DNA of 64,000 nt, taken from NCBI RefSeq assembly GCF_013401555.1, contig NZ_CP058552.1, forward strand, positions 4,960,001-5,024,000. Reading direction: 5' to 3'. This document shows positions 1-12,902 of this stretch, in pieces. Every line of letters begins with the position of its first letter. Within the stretch, counting starts at the first letter, position 1. The notes under the pieces are model-generated. The model made no database searches and had not been told where the DNA came from. It saw nothing but the letters and a program-made list of their open reading frames with translations. The translations under genes and the position numbers were made by a program. Origin of the DNA: Paenibacillus sp. E222 (lineage in GTDB: Bacteria > Bacillota > Bacilli > Paenibacillales > Paenibacillaceae).

Positions 1-1347
1 TCGGACTTTAGCTACGCGCAACAGGTACTCAATCTTGGCGGGTTTGATTATATCTTAAAGCCTTTTACACCGGATGAGCTGTTGGAAACGATATGCAGAG
101 CCACGGCACAGCTGGAAAAAGAAAAAGAAAGTCGTTATCATCTCATGGATGTGGAACGGAAATTGCGCGAAAGTATGCCCTTGCTAAGGCAGGAGTACTT
201 GAATCTACTGGTGCGTTATTCTTCCCATCCGGAAACGGTGAAGGAGAAGTGGGATTTTCTGAACGTCAACATGAATGACCATTATTTCACGGTATTTACC
301 GTGGAGATGGATAATTATTACACGAATAAGGCCGGTGTAAGTGATGTTGAATTACAGCGATTCTCATTACAGAATATTTTGGAGGAGACGATTCGTACAT
401 TTACCGGGGCCGTTGTGTTCAGGGACGATATTAACCGGTTCGTATGTATTGTGAACGATCGTGCGGATGCTGACAATGAGGAAATGCTGAAAATCGCTGA
501 AGCCTGCCGAGAGAATGTGGAGAGATACACGCGTTATTCTATATCCATTGGCGTCGGCACCAAGGTGGAGCATATTCATGAATTACCCATCACGTATCAG
601 CAGGCCATGTATGCCTTGTCCTATAACTTCTACACTGGAGGTAACAGTGTATTCGCTTATCCAATCTATGCGGAGAATCACGCGACCTATGTGAAATTTT
701 CGTCGGAAAAAGAACGTGAGTTGGTCTACTTGCTTCGTTCCGGGGCTACGAGCAAAATTAATGAGGTACTGGATGGCATTTTTAGTGAATGGAAAGACAG
801 TCAAGCCATGCCTACACCCGATAAAGTCAAAATGTTCTGGATTGAGTTAATGGTCAACGTTCGTAATGCCATCAACGAAGATCTGGAGTTTGTAGAACCA
901 CATTTCTTCGATCGCAAGATTCATAAGCTGACATATGATACAGATTCACTGACAGAGTTACAGTCCATCGTGGCCGAAATCTGTCATATGTATTGTGAGA
1001 ACATAGGCAAGAAGCAGAAGGAAACTGCACATGTGGTCATTAATGAATCTATCGCCTATATTCGAGAACATCTGCACCTGAATGCATCCGTAGCGGATTA
1101 TGCCAAACAGGTACATCTAAGTACCAGCTATTACTCCAACCTGTTCAAAAAAGTAACCAACCAATCGGTATTGCAATTTGTGGTGCAAGAACGAATTGAG
1201 AAGGCAAAAATTTTGATTTTACAGGGAATGACGCTTCAGGAAGTTGCCATGGAGGTTGGTTATGATGAACGCTCCTACTTCAGCGACGTCTTTAAGAAAA
1301 AAGTAGGCATGACGCCTTCCGAGTTTAAGAAGCAATATCAAAATTAA
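1..1347 (+). CDS. YesN-like response regulator, AraC-type output (5' end outside window)
   Basis: The frame is open from base 1, so the start lies upstream. The first residues (SDFSYAQQVLNLGGFDYILKPF) end in the YILKPF motif that closes a CheY-like receiver domain, so most of that domain is missing here. A middle region containing SISIGVGTK resembles the degenerate GGDEF-like region common in YesN proteins. The last 100 residues are an AraC/XylS double helix-turn-helix (VADYAKQVHLSTSYYSNLF, then LQEVAMEVGYDERSYFSDVF). By family, a YesM-type sensor kinase phosphorylates it and it activates nearby sugar-use genes. The kinase would be upstream, outside the window. A strong terminator follows, so it is not co-transcribed with lacZ, but lacZ and the enzymes behind it are the natural targets. 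Confidence 0.93.
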   Translation, partial: SDFSYAQQVLNLGGFDYILKPFTPDELLETICRATAQLEKEKESRYHLMDVERKLRESMPLLRQEYLNLLVRYSSHPETVKEKWDFLNVNMNDHYFTVFTVEMDNYYTNKAGVSDVELQRFSLQNILEETIRTFTGAVVFRDDINRFVCIVNDRADADNEEMLKIAEACRENVERYTRYSISIGVGTKVEHIHELPITYQQAMYALSYNFYTGGNSVFAYPIYAENHATYVKFSSEKERELVYLLRSGATSKINEVLDGIFSEWKDSQAMPTPDKVKMFWIELMVNVRNAINEDLEFVEPHFFDRKIHKLTYDTDSLTELQSIVAEICHMYCENIGKKQKETAHVVINESIAYIREHLHLNASVADYAKQVHLSTSYYSNLFKKVTNQSVLQFVVQERIEKAKILILQGMTLQEVAMEVGYDERSYFSDVFKKKVGMTPSEFKKQYQN

Positions 1348-1371
1348 TCAGTGGAATCATACATTATCATC

Positions 1372-1423
1372 AAAAGGCAGAACGCTAGGGAGAAGTTCAA
1401 ACTCTTGGCGTTCTGCCTTTTTT
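1372..1423 (+). terminator. Rho-independent terminator after response regulator
   Basis: A 14-bp perfect stem (AAAAGGCAGAACGC, 1372-1385; complement 1408-1421) closes a 22-nt loop and runs into a T tract at 1418-1423. It separates the regulator gene from the enzyme operon. Confidence 0.9.
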
Positions 1424-1580
1424 GAAATTCAGTTGTTTTTGGGTACCATTGCAAGTGGATTTTGGCTTCTCTTACCACCGGAAAATATATAGGATACACA
1501 TAGATAAGGTTTTGCGAGGAAGTGAAAGATGCAAAATGCTGAGATACCCTAGTTTAGCTCAAGCATTTATAAAATTTTAT

Positions 1581-1594
1581 TGAAAACGCTTTAC
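1581..1594 (+). promoter_or_regulatory. cre box (CcpA site) upstream of lacZ
   Basis: TGAAAACGCTTTAC fits the Bacillus cre consensus WGWAARCGYTWWNC at every position. It lies 62 bp upstream of the lacZ start and just after an AT-rich stretch (TTTATAAAATTTTAT, 1566-1580) that could hold a -10 element. This predicts repression of the enzyme operon by preferred sugars. The rest of the 308-bp gap (1348-1655) holds the terminator and no other gene that I can see. Confidence 0.7.
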
Positions 1595-1604
1595 TTTTTT
1601 CTAA

Positions 1605-4700
<3,096 letters not shown>

Positions 4701-4736
4701 GCATGATAGTCACAGCATATGGAGAGGAGCTGGAAA

Positions 4737-7084
4737 ATGAGCATGGTCAAGGAAAACACCAACAGTAATCAATCTACGATATGGTTCGACGAGCCAGCGA
4801 AAGAATGGAACGAATGTCTGCCCATTGGTAACGGTACGTTGGGGGGAATGGTCTATGGCGGCATCACGAAGGAAGTTATTAAATTGAATGAGGACAGCTT
4901 ATGGTATGGCGGGGCTACGGATCGGAACAATCCGGATGCTGCTGCACATCTGGGGAATATTCGTGACTTACTTATGGAGGGGCATCTTCAGGAAGCTGAA
5001 CGTCTTGCATTGCTTGCCCTTTCGGGAGTTCCTGAATCTCAGCGTCACTATCTGCCTTTGGGTGACATGACTTTAACCTTTCGAAATCCATTTCCAGGGA
5101 AGATTAATGCACCTCAGTCTTACCGCCGTGAGCTGAATCTGGAGGAAGGATATGTTGCGGTAACCTATATGCAAAACGGAATATCACATCGGCGGGAAAT
5201 ATTCACTAGTTATCCTGACAATGCAATGATGATTCATCTGACAGCTGATCAACCAGGAAGCATCCATGTGGATGTGCAGCTGTCCGGGGTGTACGCAAAC
5301 GTCATATGGATGGAATGATTCGCCTAAGAGACAACTCTATGGCGATACATGGAAGTACAGGCGGGGGCGGAGTCGAATACGCGGCAGCCATACAGGTACA
5401 GACAGTTGGAGGTTCGGTACAGATTCTGGGGGAAACTTTGCTGGTGGGAAACGCGGATGAAGTATTCATATCATTTACCGCAGCAACATCATTTCGCTAC
5501 GATCAACCGCTAGAGGAATGTGATACTCGTCTGCAACAGCTTGCCAGGTATTCCATAGATACATTGAAAGAACGGCATCGGAAGGATTATCAGGCATTGT
5601 ACCATCGGATGTCACTCCAGTTAGGTCCAGTAAATAAGGAATTGGAGCATCTGCCTACCAACGCGCGACTAGAACGTGTAAAGGCTGGTGAATCAGATCA
5701 TGGGTTGGTGGGTCTGTATTTTCAATTCGGTCGCTATCTTCTCGAAGCGAGCAGTCGGCCCGGATCATTGCCCGCCAACTTGCAGGGTATATGGAATGAA
5801 CATCTTACGCCGCCATGGGATAGTAAGTATACGATAAATATCAATACCCAGATGAACTATTGGCCAGCCGAATTATGCAACCTGTCTGAATGCCATGAAC
5901 CTCTGTTCGATCTGATTGAACGGATGCGAGAGCCTGGGCGACACACGGCCAAAGTCATGTATGGATGTGAAGGGTTTGTCGCCCATCATAATACGGATAT
6001 TTGGGCAGACACCGCTCCACAGGATACGTATATGCCAGCTACACACTGGCCGATGGGCGCGGCCTGGCTATGTCTTCATATGTGGGAGCATTATCTGTAC
6101 AGTGGCGATTTGCCATTTCTGGGACGGGCTTATGAAACGATGAAGGAGTCTGCTGTCTTTTTCCTCGACTATCTGAGTGAACTTCCAGATGGGAGACTGG
6201 TGACGAGTCCGTCTGTTTCTCCAGAAAACACCTACATGCTACCGAGTGGGGAAAAGGGGACGTTATGTTACGGTCCGGCCATGGACAACCAGATTCTACA
6301 CGAGTTATTTACAGGTTGTATCGAGGCGTCGATTCAATTGAACAAGGATCAGGAGTTCCGAAATCAGCTGGTTTCGGTTCGAGATCGCCTTCCCGGAATC
6401 GAGATCGGGAAGCATGGACAGATCATGGAATGGCTGGAGGATCACGAGGAAGCAGAACCGGGACACCGCCATATGTCCCATTTATTTGCCCTGTATCCTG
6501 GTAATCGTATTACACCTACGAATACGCCGGAGCTTAGTCGTGCTGCACGTGTAACACTCGAACGTCGTCTGGAGAACGGGGGAGGTCACACCGGGTGGAG
6601 CCGGGCATGGTTGATTAATTTCTGGGCCCGGTTGCTTGATGGAGAACAAGTCTATCAAAACCTGATATCTCTGTTAAAACACTCTACGTTACCGAATCTG
6701 CTGGATAATCATCCGCCATTCCAGATTGATGGCAATTTTGGTGCGACAGCAGGTATTGCTGAAGCGTTATTGCAAAGTCACACCGGAACGTTGTTGATTC
6801 TCCCGGCTCTGCCTCCGGAGTGGTCTGAGGGGAAAGTAAAGGGGCTGAAAGCGCGTGGTGGCTATATTGTTGATATCGAATGGTTTGCAGACGGCCGACT
6901 AGTTGCCTGCATTACCGCTACACAGACCGGGATGGCCAGTATTCTGGCACAGCAGATCAACGAGATCAGACAGCAGGGAGCTGGTACTAACCTTTCCGAC
7001 GATATAAACACAAACGGCGAGCCGATAACGTTGGAACTGGAAGCAGGATACACTTATGAGCTGTTCGGTAGATACAGTAACTGA
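4737..7084 (+). pseudogene. GH95 alpha-L-fucosidase, frameshifted
   Basis: Two overlapping frames together encode one GH95 protein of about 780 residues. The first (4737-5318) has the N-terminal beta-sandwich (LPIGNGTLGGMVYGG, LNEDSLWYGG) and stops after [12 protein letters not shown]. The second takes over near 5285 with [14 protein letters not shown] and covers the (alpha/alpha)6 barrel, including [25 protein letters not shown] and [14 protein letters not shown], where GH95 catalytic residues lie. Restoring one base in the CTGTCCGGGG stretch (5280-5288) joins them. The start 4737 has GGAGAGGAG 7 bp upstream. GH95 enzymes release alpha-1,2-fucose (some act on galactose). It follows lacZ by 36 bp. 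The lesion could be a real mutation or a sequencing error beside a G run; the rest of the gene looks undecayed. Confidence 0.85.
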
Positions 7085-7144
7085 TTACACTGGCCGATAC
7101 GCATGATTACAATACGAGAACGAATCGATAACGGAGGGGTATAA

Positions 7145-8713
7145 ATGAATATTAATTTTCAAGGAGAATCCAAACCATTAAATCATATATGGTCAGCTTG
7201 TGTCGGGGCAGGCAGAGCCAATGAAGGACTGCGTGCAGACTGGCAGAACCACTTGTTCAAAGCAGTGAAATATGGGGGATTCCGATACTTGCGATTCCAT
7301 GGTTTGCTTCACGATGATATGCATGTATACAAGATCGTTGATGGACAGGAAGTGTTCAATTTCCAGTATGTTGATGCACTATTTGATGCGATGCTGGACT
7401 TGGGGATACGTCCTTTTGTTGAATTTGGCTTTATGCCAAACGATCTGGCGTCCACGGAACGTACCCAATTTTGGTGGAAAGGTAATGTTTCACCTCCGAA
7501 TGATTATGCCAAATGGGCGAAATTAATCTCAAAACTGGTTGAACACTGGACCCAGCGATATGGTCTGGAGGAAGTTAAGAACTGGTACTTCGAGGTCTGG
7601 AACGAGCCGAACCTGAGTGCATTCTGGGATGGAACGAAGGAGCAATATTTCAGGTTGTATCAAGTGTCTGTCGCAGCAATCAAGGCTATCGATGACCGTC
7701 TTCGCGTCGGTGGACCGGCTACGAGCAATTTTGTTCCGGATGCAAGGTTTGATGGTGAGTTAGAAGACATCTCCACCCATTTAACACTGGTAACGGAAGA
7801 CTTAGACTCGCTGGAATGGAAAGGGGTATGGATTGAGGAATTCCTCGCTTTTTGTGAGCGAAAGAAACTGCCCATTGATTTTATATCAACTCATCCATAC
7901 CCGACAGACTTTGCCCTGGATGGGCACGGTGAGTTTCAAGGAAGATCCAGACATGCCAGTTCTACTAAAGACGATATTGAATGGCTGAAACGTGTGATTG
8001 CAAGCAGCGCTTATCCAGATGTCGAAATCCATCTCACCGAATGGAGCAGCAGTCCTTCTTCGCGAGATTGTAGTCATGACTATTTGCCCGCAGCCGCGTA
8101 TGTGGTCAAGACGAATCTCGAAGTGTCTGACCTGATCGACTCCTTGTCTTACTGGGTATTCACAGATGTCTTTGAAGAAGTTGGCGCAGGGCCGGCGGCT
8201 TTTCATGGCGGATTCGGAATGCTGAACTTGCAAGGTATACCGAAACCAACTTTCCATGCCTATTCGTTTCTGAATCAACTTGGAGAGCATGAACTTGCAC
8301 GAAATGAAGGTACGGTGATTACTCGCACAGATAAAGGAGAACTTCGCGGGTTGTTTTACAATTATCCAGAAGACTATAAAGGGACGGTACCCATGTCCGT
8401 ATATCCTGATCAGACCGTAGCGCAAACAGCACAGTCCTTCGGCAGCAGCAAAACGTTCAATCTGGTCGTGGAGCAAGTTACTCCGGGGGGGCAATATGTA
8501 TTGAGAACCGTCGATCGCGACCATGGCGTTGCGGTGCAGTTGTGGAATGAGATGGGTAGTCCAAATTCCCCGAGCAGAGAGCAGACCGAACAGCTGATTG
8601 CCTATGCAAATCAATTGAACGAAAGGAAATTTACGGCTGATAGCAATGGTAGACTAACACTCGATTTTAACATCGGGCCTTGGGCTATTGCCTTATTGTC
8701 CGAAGAGGTGTAA
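7145..8713 (+). CDS. GH39 glycosidase (beta-xylosidase-like)
   Basis: A 522-residue protein of the GH39 family, close to the usual length. It opens with the family pattern HIWSACVGAGRANE and has a TIM barrel with acid/base Glu154 in VWNEPN and probable nucleophile Glu299 in HLTEWSS. A C-terminal beta-sandwich follows from about residue 370. Family members are mostly beta-xylosidases or alpha-iduronidases, with newer members acting on arabinose- or glucuronate-linked glycans, so the exact substrate is open. It has no signal peptide. CGGAGGGG precedes ATG 7145. It is third in the lacZ operon, 60 bp after the fucosidase and 34 bp before the heparinase-like gene. I infer a joint role in trimming side chains from a plant polysaccharide. 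Confidence 0.88.
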   Translation: MNINFQGESKPLNHIWSACVGAGRANEGLRADWQNHLFKAVKYGGFRYLRFHGLLHDDMHVYKIVDGQEVFNFQYVDALFDAMLDLGIRPFVEFGFMPNDLASTERTQFWWKGNVSPPNDYAKWAKLISKLVEHWTQRYGLEEVKNWYFEVWNEPNLSAFWDGTKEQYFRLYQVSVAAIKAIDDRLRVGGPATSNFVPDARFDGELEDISTHLTLVTEDLDSLEWKGVWIEEFLAFCERKKLPIDFISTHPYPTDFALDGHGEFQGRSRHASSTKDDIEWLKRVIASSAYPDVEIHLTEWSSSPSSRDCSHDYLPAAAYVVKTNLEVSDLIDSLSYWVFTDVFEEVGAGPAAFHGGFGMLNLQGIPKPTFHAYSFLNQLGEHELARNEGTVITRTDKGELRGLFYNYPEDYKGTVPMSVYPDQTVAQTAQSFGSSKTFNLVVEQVTPGGQYVLRTVDRDHGVAVQLWNEMGSPNSPSREQTEQLIAYANQLNERKFTADSNGRLTLDFNIGPWAIALLSEEV

Positions 8714-8747
8714 CGGCAAATATGTTTAAGGGAAGGAATTAGTAATC

Positions 8748-11700
8748 ATGGTGAAAACGCAGGAAACCGGCTCTGTGCTGACATTGGCCAAAGATTGGGT
8801 AGAACGCGCGGTGGTGGGAACTGAACCGGGACAATATGCTGAAAGCGATTGGAAAACCATTGTCACACTGGTGGAGGCAGAAGAACAAACACAGCGAGAC
8901 AAATCGACGATCCGGCATCTACTCGATGGAATGGACCAATTCCTGAGCAGGGTACATTGTTCGAACCGAGTCATCAATGAAGAGAATAACCTGCTTGAAT
9001 TTTCAACGTATCGACGAGAGCTTATCCGTCTTGTATTCAAAGCCCGGGCGATACTTTTAATAGACGCAGAGCAATACACAGAAGGGGCAAAGGTAGCCCT
9101 GATGGATCAAATTACACGAGCAGAGGCGGCATTGAATGGGACGTATACGGCACCATTTGTCCGTAATCGCGCTTTTATTGAGCCACGACCGGATGAGGAT
9201 ATACAGGCAGTGACCGAACATTGTACGATGGCACCCAGCTACAACATGGGCACGTATGGGCTCAGACCTGCTATAGAATGGTACACCTATCAGCATATTA
9301 TGGCAGACTGTTATGAGACGGAGAAGGTATATGCTTCTTCCATTGGATGTGTAAACGAGAGAACAGCAGATCTGTCACGGGGTGACCTCCCAGCCGTAGA
9401 ATTGGAGCCAGGCAGCATCGCCTATTTGTCATTCGATTTGCCTTCTCTAGATCAACGCAGGCTTCGTCATGCCCGTCTGCGACTTATTAATCATCATACC
9501 GATGGGAAAAGCGTAGATCTGTATGCCTTAGAACATTCAAATCATCACTTCCAGACACTGGAGCAGTTGACATACCGCCAAATTGAACAACAACCGAAGA
9601 TGCAGCCCTGTGCGGATCAGTATCTACGTTCGTTCCAACTAGGCTTCGCTGAAGGTTTCAGTTATGCCGATTTATCCGAGTATGTCATTCGTTCCATGGA
9701 GAAGGGAGGAAAGCTGCAGCTGGCACTGACCCTGGGAGAGGGAGAGCTACCTTGCGGATTTTACACCTGTAACCAATCGGAACAACAAAAAAGACCTCTG
9801 ATTGAACTGTTCTGGGATGAGGTTCAGGAGGATGTTTGGCAGCAAAAAGTAAGAGAAATATGCCAGCGAGCGAAGCAAGTCCTGGCGAATGAAAAGCCCG
9901 GTAGCGAACTGGGACAGGTTGACCCCGAAGCTTATCAGCAAGTACAGCAGGAATTGTCCAATGCGGAATGCTTAGCCCGATCACAGCTAAAGACAGAAGA
10001 GGTGTCTGTGTCTGGCAGTGAACTGGTTCGTCTTCTCAACGCTATGCGTCATCTTAGGCACAGCCGGGTTTTACGAAGCGATTTGCACGGAAAGTGGAAT
10101 TTATTTTTCACCACTCAGGGATTGACCGAACTTCGTGAAAAAACGGAACGCAATGACGAACTCAAACGTGAATTTCAGAAGGTCAGAGAATGGTCTGAAC
10201 GGAGAAGTCTGGCTGATCTGCAATCGTACGCTTCCGTGATGCAGGACGAACCGGACTGGACTTTGCTGAATAAACAATTTGGCTTGTGGACTCGCTCGCG
10301 ACTGCTTACCTTCACCCCGCCAGAAAATGCAGCATCGGCATCCCTTGCCTTCGTTCTTCCTTCAGAAGACAACGAGGAGCATTACAAACTGGGTCATGTC
10401 TGGATTGATCGTGTAAGCATTCTGCCTGCACATGATGCCAATTTGGAAATTGAAAATAGTGGATTCAATGAAGGGAAGCAGCTTCCGAAACACTGGACGC
10501 CCGTGGCAATCAAGGGAAAACCAGTATTGCACTGGGAAGACCGCGAGGAATATGTGCAGGACGGCAGTCATTCCATTTATCTGGAAAACCCGACGTCAGA
10601 AGACGAGGGGGCCTGGATTTATGACAAGGATATCCCGTTGCAAGGGGGAGTGAACCATACGCTCACGTATTTTGCAAAGGTCGAAGGAAAGTTTAAAAAG
10701 GGTGTTCAGGCTGTGCTCACATTCAAGGATGCAGTCGGCAGAGAAGTGGGTTCTTTCCACGGCATTCATAACAAGAAATCACTACCGGGCAATCCAGAGC
10801 TTAAGCTTACGGTATCTTTTCAGGCGGATGCGCTGATGTATGCCATGACTGGCGAGCGGAGTTATGCTGAGAAAGTGAAACTCCAGATGTTATGGTTGCT
10901 TAATGATTACTGTCAGGGAGTGGAGTCCTGGCTTGTTCACAATGTACGTCCTGACGGGCTGGATGCATATGGCGCAGTACAGATCGGACGTGTCACTACG
11001 CTGATTGCCACCTCGTATTCACTGATCCGGGATGCGAATGTATTCTCACAAGAGGAATACGAACGGATGATGGCTCAACTGGATTATCTGATCCGTGATC
11101 TGATGGATCTGCGTGATCGAACAGAACTTGGAGCTTATCGCGCCCAGCAGGGAACCAGTAACTGGCATACAGACATGGCGGCAGGAGCGGCGATGCTCGC
11201 ACTGGCATTTCCGGAGATGCCACATGCAAGACAATGGCTGGATAATGCTAGGTTAATCCTAAAGGGCCAGCTGGACTATCACATTAACGAGGATGGCTCC
11301 TGGCCAGAGTCAATCCGTTATCTGTTCGCTGTCATCCAGCGTTATGGTACATTCGCCAAGACACTTCGCCACATGACCGGAGAGAACTGGTTTCAAGGTA
11401 CTCGGTTCAGCAGTACCTTCAAATATGCGTTGTCGGTACAAACGCCGCCCTATATGTTTTTTGACAACAAAATCAGCACACCCAACTTTGGAGATCACAC
11501 GCTTGATAACGGAGGCGGTTTCGCGGTTCTTGGGCTGTATGTGGATGAGATCATCTCCTCTGATCCAGAACTTGGTGCACAGGTATATGAGACTTGGATA
11601 AGAGCTGGAAAGCCATTATGCGGATTCGGCGTGGAATCGAATATGCTGGAAAACTTCTTCATGCCATCTAGCATCGATACTTTGGCCTCAGATTCAAAAA

Positions 11701-12659
11701 CACTACATTTGGTATCGCGAAGTTTCGAAGATATTGGCTTATATCTTTTCCGCCAGAACTTTAATCGTCCGGATGAAGGATATCTGTCGGTGATCTCAAG
11801 CCGGACACCCGTAGGGCATGGACACCATGACCAAGCTTCCTTTATCTGGTATGTAAATAGAATTCCGCTTGTGGTCGATCCAGGGGTAGAAAGTTATTTT
11901 GACAGCACATTTGCATGGTATAAAGGCTCCTCCTCTCATAGCGTAATCCAGTTCTGCCATAAAGGGCAATACGTCGATATGCCTCGAGTGAGCGAAGTCC
12001 AGCATCTACGTACTTCTGATCTGTTAGATGAGATAACGATACGTATTCAGAGTCCGACAGGTCCAGGCAGCCATACTCGTCATATTGCATATATGAAAAA
12101 TGGACTGGATGCCTTGATTTTATGGGATGTGATCCGGAATGCGGAAGAAGGGACGAGAATGAATCTGCCTTTAGCAGCTAAGTCAACGTCCATTAAAGGT
12201 CAGCGTGCCTTATCCAGCGGGCATTACGGTATTGATTTAGAAACAATCAGTCTGCTTCCTCAGTGTGCTGATATCATCCAAGAGTGGGGAAGAAGTTATC
12301 CCATTGCACCATTGGTGGAAGGAAATTCACAGCTGAACTATCTGAGAATAAAAGCTGGACGCAATGAACCACTACTGACTGTTTTATTTGCTCATCCAAC
12401 AGGTTGCGAAGGCCTGATAACTGAACCGATTCAGTGCTCGGAAAAGCATGCGTTAGCTTACCAGATCAGGAAATTGGATCGTGTAGAGGCCATATTAGTT
12501 GTCAACACGAGTGACGAATTTGTAACAACTGAGCTGAGGTATAAACACACGTTGATGGATACAAGAAATAAGGAGATCATTCCGGAAATAAAGAGCCAGA
12601 TTAGGTTATCGCTCGATGGCGGACAACTGCGCGTATTGATTCCACATTCTAACACGTAA
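8748..12659 (+). CDS. Heparinase II/III-like polysaccharide lyase, very long
   Basis: A 1303-residue protein. The C-terminal third carries the heparinase II/III signature: RTPVGHGHHDQASF near residue 1025, then VVDPGVESYF and a beta-sandwich to the end. Residues about 690-1000 are helical, with repeated toroid-like patterns (TSNWHTDMAAGAAMLALAF) as in the family's alpha/alpha barrel. The first 690 residues are not typical: an N-terminal helical segment, a beta-rich segment (about 200-350) and another helix plus a CBM-like segment (540-680). Usual family length is 600-800, so this is a multi-domain form. There is no signal peptide, so it probably acts on imported oligosaccharides. Members cleave uronic-acid polysaccharides (heparin, alginate and others); which one is unclear here. 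GGAAGG lies 10 bp before ATG 8748. Last gene of the operon. Confidence 0.82.
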   Translation: MVKTQETGSVLTLAKDWVERAVVGTEPGQYAESDWKTIVTLVEAEEQTQRDKSTIRHLLDGMDQFLSRVHCSNRVINEENNLLEFSTYRRELIRLVFKARAILLIDAEQYTEGAKVALMDQITRAEAALNGTYTAPFVRNRAFIEPRPDEDIQAVTEHCTMAPSYNMGTYGLRPAIEWYTYQHIMADCYETEKVYASSIGCVNERTADLSRGDLPAVELEPGSIAYLSFDLPSLDQRRLRHARLRLINHHTDGKSVDLYALEHSNHHFQTLEQLTYRQIEQQPKMQPCADQYLRSFQLGFAEGFSYADLSEYVIRSMEKGGKLQLALTLGEGELPCGFYTCNQSEQQKRPLIELFWDEVQEDVWQQKVREICQRAKQVLANEKPGSELGQVDPEAYQQVQQELSNAECLARSQLKTEEVSVSGSELVRLLNAMRHLRHSRVLRSDLHGKWNLFFTTQGLTELREKTERNDELKREFQKVREWSERRSLADLQSYASVMQDEPDWTLLNKQFGLWTRSRLLTFTPPENAASASLAFVLPSEDNEEHYKLGHVWIDRVSILPAHDANLEIENSGFNEGKQLPKHWTPVAIKGKPVLHWEDREEYVQDGSHSIYLENPTSEDEGAWIYDKDIPLQGGVNHTLTYFAKVEGKFKKGVQAVLTFKDAVGREVGSFHGIHNKKSLPGNPELKLTVSFQADALMYAMTGERSYAEKVKLQMLWLLNDYCQGVESWLVHNVRPDGLDAYGAVQIGRVTTLIATSYSLIRDANVFSQEEYERMMAQLDYLIRDLMDLRDRTELGAYRAQQGTSNWHTDMAAGAAMLALAFPEMPHARQWLDNARLILKGQLDYHINEDGSWPESIRYLFAVIQRYGTFAKTLRHMTGENWFQGTRFSSTFKYALSVQTPPYMFFDNKISTPNFGDHTLDNGGGFAVLGLYVDEIISSDPELGAQVYETWIRAGKPLCGFGVESNMLENFFMPSSIDTLASDSKTLHLVSRSFEDIGLYLFRQNFNRPDEGYLSVISSRTPVGHGHHDQASFIWYVNRIPLVVDPGVESYFDSTFAWYKGSSSHSVIQFCHKGQYVDMPRVSEVQHLRTSDLLDEITIRIQSPTGPGSHTRHIAYMKNGLDALILWDVIRNAEEGTRMNLPLAAKSTSIKGQRALSSGHYGIDLETISLLPQCADIIQEWGRSYPIAPLVEGNSQLNYLRIKAGRNEPLLTVLFAHPTGCEGLITEPIQCSEKHALAYQIRKLDRVEAILVVNTSDEFVTTELRYKHTLMDTRNKEIIPEIKSQIRLSLDGGQLRVLIPHSNT

Positions 12660-12717
12660 ATTACAATCGCTAAAAACTGAAGTCATGTTAGGCGTAATAA
12701 AGCAATCACACAAGAAA

Positions 12718-12758
12718 GCTATTTTGCAGGACTGAATGTGTCAATTCTGCAAAATAGC
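12718..12758 (+). terminator. Hairpin after heparinase-like gene
   Basis: A perfect 12-bp stem (GCTATTTTGCAG, 12718-12729; complement 12747-12758) encloses a 17-nt loop. No clean T tract follows on either strand, so it is a weak or non-classical terminator between convergent genes. Confidence 0.5.
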
Positions 12759-12902
12759 CCTATGTTATATATTTAAGGTGCATGATGGAAGGATGGATCA
12801 CGCATGTGCTATAAATATCATATCGGAATTGTTTTCTCCTGATGATCCAGAGCACCTGTCTATCCGAGCAAAGTTTATGGCATTGTAAACATAATGGTTA
12901 TC

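Noticed and set aside
7886..8614. Long minus-strand frame opposite the GH39 gene
   Set aside because: Antisense shadow without ribosome site or family motif; the plus-strand frame has catalytic motifs.
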